The position numbers and the translations under genes are program-made. DNA of 27,023 nucleotides from positions 1 to 27,023 of the forward strand of contig CAXSDV010000039.1 in the NCBI GenBank assembly GCA_964235945.1, read 5' to 3'. Positions 23,921-27,023 of the stretch are shown piece after piece; position 1 is the stretch's first letter; each line of letters opens with the position of its first letter. This stretch comes from JASLDZ01 sp964235945 (lineage in GTDB: Bacteria > Pseudomonadota > Alphaproteobacteria > Caulobacterales > Caulobacteraceae). The notes beneath the pieces are model-generated. The model did no database searches. It saw nothing but the letters and a program-made list of their open reading frames with translations, and had not been told where the DNA came from.

Positions 23921-24811
23921 TCACGGGGCCGCCGGGTCCGGCGGCAGAACGGGCGCTTCGCGCAGCAGCACGATGGCGATGCGGCGGTTGCCGGCCAGCG
24001 TCGGGTCGTCCGGGTAGAGCGGGTCGGAGTTGGCCTTGCCCGACACCTGGTAGACGCGGTCGGGGTCGACTCCCGCGCCCTGCAGGATGGCGCGCGAGGC
24101 GTCGGCGCGGGCGGCCGAGAGCGCCCAGTCGTTCCCGCCCGCCTGGCCCACCGTGGCGCTGGTGTGGCCCGCCACCGTGACCCGGTTGTGCAACTGGGAG
24201 ACCACCTTGGACACGGCGCGCAGCAGCAGGCGCGCCCGGTCGTTGGGCTTGGACGAGCCGGGCTCGAACATGGAGCGGCCCTCCTGGTCGATGAGCTGGA
24301 TGCGCAGCCCCTCGGGCGTCTGGTCCACCAGGAGCTGCTTGGAGAGTTCGGCCAGTTCGGGAAGCGACTGCATGGCCTGGCGCAGGCTCTCGGCGGCGCT
24401 GGCGAACTGGTCGGCCTCGCGGCGCGCGGCGGCCTCCTTGGCGGCGTCCTCCGCGGAAGCGGCGTTCTTGGACGACTTGGCGTCCGGCGCGGGCTGGGGC
24501 GACTCTGGCGACTGCTGCTCGACCACCGCGCGCGAGCCGTCGCTCTTGGCCCCGTCGTCGCCGAGCGAAGTGCCGCCCAATATGCCGCCGGAACCGGAGG
24601 AGGTGGGGCTGACGCTGGCGGGGGCGAAGTAGTCGGCGATGCCCTTCTTCTGCTCGGGGCTCGTGGTGTTGATCAGCCACATGAGCAGGAAGAAGGCCAT
24701 CATGGCGGTCACGAAGTCGGCGTAGGCCACCTTCCACGCCCCGCCGTGGTGCCCGTGGCCGGACACCTTCTTGACCTTCTTGATCACGACGGGAGCGTCG
24801 CCGTACGCCAT
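23921..24811 (-). CDS. motB: Flagellar motor stator protein MotB
   Basis: MotB anchors the stator ring to peptidoglycan and, with MotA, conducts protons that drive the flagellum. The 296-residue product has a basic N-terminus (KKVKK), one membrane segment at about 33-50, and the proton-carrying D32 in YADFVTAMMAF, at the same position as in E. coli. A disordered linker (about 60-135, rich in Ser, Ala, Pro and charged residues) leads to an OmpA-like peptidoglycan-binding domain with VTVAGHTSA, LSAARADASR and GNRRIAIVLL. ATG 24811 was chosen because GAGG lies five bases upstream; a GTG four codons earlier is less likely. No motA is nearby; unlinked motA and motB also occur in Caulobacter. Confidence 0.95.
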   Translation of the reverse strand: MAYGDAPVVIKKVKKVSGHGHHGGAWKVAYADFVTAMMAFFLLMWLINTTSPEQKKGIADYFAPASVSPTSSGSGGILGGTSLGDDGAKSDGSRAVVEQQSPESPQPAPDAKSSKNAASAEDAAKEAAARREADQFASAAESLRQAMQSLPELAELSKQLLVDQTPEGLRIQLIDQEGRSMFEPGSSKPNDRARLLLRAVSKVVSQLHNRVTVAGHTSATVGQAGGNDWALSAARADASRAILQGAGVDPDRVYQVSGKANSDPLYPDDPTLAGNRRIAIVLLREAPVLPPDPAAP

Positions 24812-24852
24812 GGAGCCTCGCACGCCGCGCCGGGGAGGGCGCTCCTTCCAGG

Positions 24853-24874
24853 CTTAACCACGATGCGCGTTAAG
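24853..24874. repeat. Perfect inverted repeat upstream of motB
   Basis: CTTAAC (24853-24858) and GTTAAG (24869-24874) form a perfect 6-bp inverted repeat separated by 10 bp, 42 nt upstream of the motB start and 83 nt upstream of the start at 24957. The left arm reads TTAACCAC, one base from the TTAACCAT half-site seen in Caulobacter CtrA-regulated promoters, but the arms are not at the TTAA-N7-TTAA spacing. It is a possible operator in this divergent gap. Confidence 0.35.
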
Positions 24875-24956
24875 AGGGTCTTGCGCGGGGAGGCGGGGCG
24901 GGGCGAACTTCCTCACCCGCCGCGGGTTGGCTCGGCGGTTGGACGGAGCGCCGGTC

Positions 24957-25361
24957 ATGGACATGCGATGGGCGGCGGCCGGCGTGTCGGCCGCCTTGGG
25001 CCTTGCGGCGGCGACGCAGGGCCGGGCGGCGGACAAGCCCGCCACCGTGCGGGGGCAGTGCTTCCGCAGCCAGGACTACCAGGCGTTTCGGCCCGTGAAC
25101 GACCACGCCTTCAACATCCGCGTGGGGGCGAACGACTACTACCGCGTGGAGACCGCCGGCTCCTGCCCGGCGCTGACCTACCCGGAAGCCGTCCTGATCA
25201 CTCAGACGCGCGGCTCGGACTTCATCTGCGGGCCGCTCGACTGGGATCTGCGCGTCTCCCAGAACGGGTCCGACGGTCCCTCCGAACCCTGCATCGTCGA
25301 CAGCCAGCGCAAGCTCACGCCCGCGGAGGCCGCGGCGCTGCCGAAAGCGCAGAAGCCCTGA
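24957..25361 (+). CDS. Small secreted protein, DUF6491-like
   Basis: A 134-residue exported protein of unknown function. It starts with a signal peptide (MRWAAAGVSAALGLAAATQGRAA, about residues 3-25) with a likely cleavage after GRAA. The mature part contains CFRSQDYQAFRPVNDHAFNIRVGANDYYRVE, then CPALTYPEA and FICGPLDWDLRV, a pattern I recognise as DUF6491, frequent in Caulobacterales and sphingomonads. Four cysteines (one in each of CFR, SCP, ICG and PCI) could form disulfides in the periplasm. ATG 24957 has GGAG eight bases upstream; ATG 24963 would give a slightly shorter signal and is also possible. It is divergent from motB and convergent with uvrD. No function can be assigned. Confidence 0.85.
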   Translation: MDMRWAAAGVSAALGLAAATQGRAADKPATVRGQCFRSQDYQAFRPVNDHAFNIRVGANDYYRVETAGSCPALTYPEAVLITQTRGSDFICGPLDWDLRVSQNGSDGPSEPCIVDSQRKLTPAEAAALPKAQKP

Positions 25362-25363
25362 GC

Positions 25364-25379
25364 GCCGCCGGGAGGCGGC
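25364..25379. terminator. Shared hairpin between converging genes
   Basis: GCCGCC (25364-25369), a GGGA loop, and GGCGGC (25374-25379) form a perfect 6-bp hairpin that fills the 19-nt gap between the DUF6491-like stop and the uvrD stop. It is palindromic and could serve both strands. No T-tract is seen on either side. Confidence 0.35.
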
Positions 25380-25380
25380 T

Positions 25381-27023
25381 TCACCCGCGCTCGACGAAGC
25401 TGTCCAGCACGCGCTTCTCGCCGGCCTTGTCGAAGGCCACGGTGAGCTTGTTGCCCTCCACCGCCGTCACCGAGCCCGGGCCGAACTTCAGGTGGAACAC
25501 GCGGTCGCTCGGCTTGTAGTCGGAGCCCGCGGCCGGGTCGTTGGTGGCCACCAGCCGCCCCTCGCCCTCGATCACCATGTCGCGCCCGCGCCCCCGGCTT
25601 GCGCCGAAGCGGTCGGGCGGAGGCGCCGAGGGGGTGAGGTTGGAGCGCTCCTGGGCGCGCTTCCAGCCGGGGGAGCCGTAGCCGCCCGAGGCGCCGAAGT
25701 TCGTGTCGTCGAACCGGCTCTTGGCCTCGGCCATGCCCGGCCCGCCGCCGTAATAGCCGGTGTCCGAGGCGGCCTCCACGTGGGCGGGGGGCAGCTCGTC
25801 GACGAAGCGGCTCGGGAGCTGGCTCGTCCAGCGGCCGTAGACTTGGCGGTTGGCGGCGAATGAGACCTGCGCCTTCTCGCGCGCGCGGGTCACGCCGACG
25901 TAGGCGAGGCGCCGCTCCTCCTCCAACCCCTTCTCGCCCTTCTCGTCCATGGAGCGCTGGGAGGGGAACACGCCTTCCTCCCAGCCGGGCAGGAACACGT
26001 GGGGGAACTCCAGCCCCTTGGCCGAGTGCAGCGTCATGATCTGCACCGTGTCGTCGCCGCCCTCGCGGTCGAGGTCCATCACCAGCGAAACGTGCTCGAG
26101 GTAGGCCCCCAGCGTCTCGAACTGCTGCATGGACTGGACGAGCTCCTTGAGGTTCTCCAGCCGCCCCGCGCTCTGGGGCCCCCGGTCGGCGCGCAGCATG
26201 TCCGTGTAGCCGCTCTCCTCCAGTATGGTTTCGGCGAGCTGGTAGTGGGGGACGCGCTCGCGCGCGGCCCGCCAGCGGTCCATGTCGCGCAGGAAGGTCG
26301 TGAGCGAGGTGCGGGTGCGCGCCGGCAGCTCGTCGGTGTTCACGAGCCCCCGCGCGGCCAGGCTCGCCGACAGGTCCTTGGCGCGGGCGAGGGCGAGGAG
26401 CTTCTGCACGCTGGTCTCGCCCACCCCGCGCTTGGGCTGGTTGACGATCCGCTCAAAGGCGAGGTCGTCGTCCTCGCTCTGCACGAGGCGCAGGTAGGCG
26501 TGGGCGTCGCGGATCTCGGCGCGCTCGAAGAAGCGCGGGCCGCCGATCACCGTGTAGGGGATCTGCAGCAGCACGAACCGCTCCTCGAAGGCGCGCATCT
26601 GGAAGGAGGCGCGCACCAGCACCGCGCACTCGCGGTACTTGCGGCCCGAGCGCTTCCACCGTTCGATCTCGTCGGCCACTTGGCGCGCCTCGGCCTCTCC
26701 GTCCCACACGCCGCGGACCGACACCTTGTCGCCGCCCGCCGCCTCCGTGCGCAGTGTCTTGCCCAGTCGCCCCTTGTTGGTGGCGATCAGCCCGTTGGCG
26801 GCGGACAGGATGTGGCTGGTCGAGCGGTAGTTGCGCTCCAGCCGCACCACCTTGGCGCCCGGGAAGTCGCGCTCGAAGCGCAGGATGTTGTCCACCTCCG
26901 CGCCGCGCCAGCCGTAGATCGACTGGTCGTCGTCGCCCACGCAGCAGATGTTGCGGTGCGCCTGGGCCAGCAGGCGCAGCCACAGGTACTGGGCGACGTT
27001 GGTGTCCTGGTACTCGTCCACCA
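25381..27023 (-). CDS. uvrD: ATP-dependent DNA helicase UvrD/PcrA, C-terminal part
   Basis: A superfamily 1A helicase, unwinding DNA 3' to 5' in nucleotide excision and mismatch repair. The gene is cut by the window's right edge; 547 codons remain and the N-terminal Walker A region is outside. Visible motifs, in order, are DEYQDTN (motif II, at the edge), GDDDQSIYGWRGA (III), LERNYRST (IV), MTLHSAKGLEFPHV (V) and YVGVTRAREK (VI). The last 50 residues (PSDRVFHLKFGPGSVTAVEG) form the Tudor-like tail typical of PcrA/UvrD, which contacts RNA polymerase in other bacteria. A Gly/Ser/Pro-rich linker of about 80 residues precedes that tail. It converges with the DUF6491-like gene. Confidence 0.96.
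   Translation of the reverse strand, partial: VDEYQDTNVAQYLWLRLLAQAHRNICCVGDDDQSIYGWRGAEVDNILRFERDFPGAKVVRLERNYRSTSHILSAANGLIATNKGRLGKTLRTEAAGGDKVSVRGVWDGEAEARQVADEIERWKRSGRKYRECAVLVRASFQMRAFEERFVLLQIPYTVIGGPRFFERAEIRDAHAYLRLVQSEDDDLAFERIVNQPKRGVGETSVQKLLALARAKDLSASLAARGLVNTDELPARTRTSLTTFLRDMDRWRAARERVPHYQLAETILEESGYTDMLRADRGPQSAGRLENLKELVQSMQQFETLGAYLEHVSLVMDLDREGGDDTVQIMTLHSAKGLEFPHVFLPGWEEGVFPSQRSMDEKGEKGLEEERRLAYVGVTRAREKAQVSFAANRQVYGRWTSQLPSRFVDELPPAHVEAASDTGYYGGGPGMAEAKSRFDDTNFGASGGYGSPGWKRAQERSNLTPSAPPPDRFGASRGRGRDMVIEGEGRLVATNDPAAGSDYKPSDRVFHLKFGPGSVTAVEGNKLTVAFDKAGEKRVLDSFVERG

Noticed and set aside
24824..24856. GTG 24823 as the motB start
   Set aside because: It adds only four residues and has no better ribosome site; ATG 24811 puts the proton-carrying aspartate at position 32, as in characterised MotB.

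Overview
The window looks like chromosomal DNA from a GC-rich alphaproteobacterium, most likely of the order Caulobacterales (Phenylobacterium/Caulobacter-like). The basis is the very high GC, the order rnpB-mraZ-rsmH-ftsL-ftsI-murE-murF-mraY-murD, an FtsI N-terminus of Caulobacterales type, Bpt leucyltransferase, a DUF6491-like protein and many GTG/TTG starts. This is inferred by reading; no database search was possible. No tRNA, rRNA, insertion sequence, prophage or CRISPR array was seen.

Region 1 (1-984): the C-terminal end of an unrecognised protein, the RNase P RNA gene rnpB, and a 224-nt leader in front of mraZ. This leader is the richest regulatory stretch in the window. It holds a terminator-like hairpin, a GTTC-N7-GTTC match to the alphaproteobacterial LexA box, a GANTC (CcrM) site, an 18-bp inverted repeat, and four CCC(A/G) elements phased exactly 10 nt apart that look like an MraZ operator.

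Region 2 (985-9956): a tight division and cell-wall (dcw) operon, mraZ-rsmH-ftsL-ftsI-murE-murF-mraY-murD. Seven of the junctions overlap or nearly overlap, so translation is probably coupled. It supplies the transcriptional regulator, a 16S rRNA methylase, two septal proteins and the enzymes that build the UDP-MurNAc-pentapeptide and lipid I. The usual continuation (ftsW-murG-murC) is missing; a lipoprotein-like alpha/beta hydrolase and a leucine-dehydrogenase-family enzyme follow instead.

Region 3 (12238-19782): an export region. A DHA2-type MFS transporter on the minus strand is divergent from a complete tripartite RND pump operon (outer-membrane factor, periplasmic adaptor, inner-membrane pump).

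Region 4 (19789-24811, minus strand, transcribed right to left): motB (flagellar stator), bpt (leucyl transferase of the N-degron pathway), a UDG-linked radical SAM protein, a two-domain DUF4130-UdgX protein, and a small single-domain PAS protein. The radical SAM and UdgX fusion genes are 2 nt apart and form a probable DNA-repair or DNA-modification module with no established reaction. It is the best candidate for an under-described system here.

Region 5 (24957-27023): a small secreted DUF6491-like protein, and the C-terminal two thirds or so of a UvrD/PcrA helicase that runs off the right edge on the minus strand.
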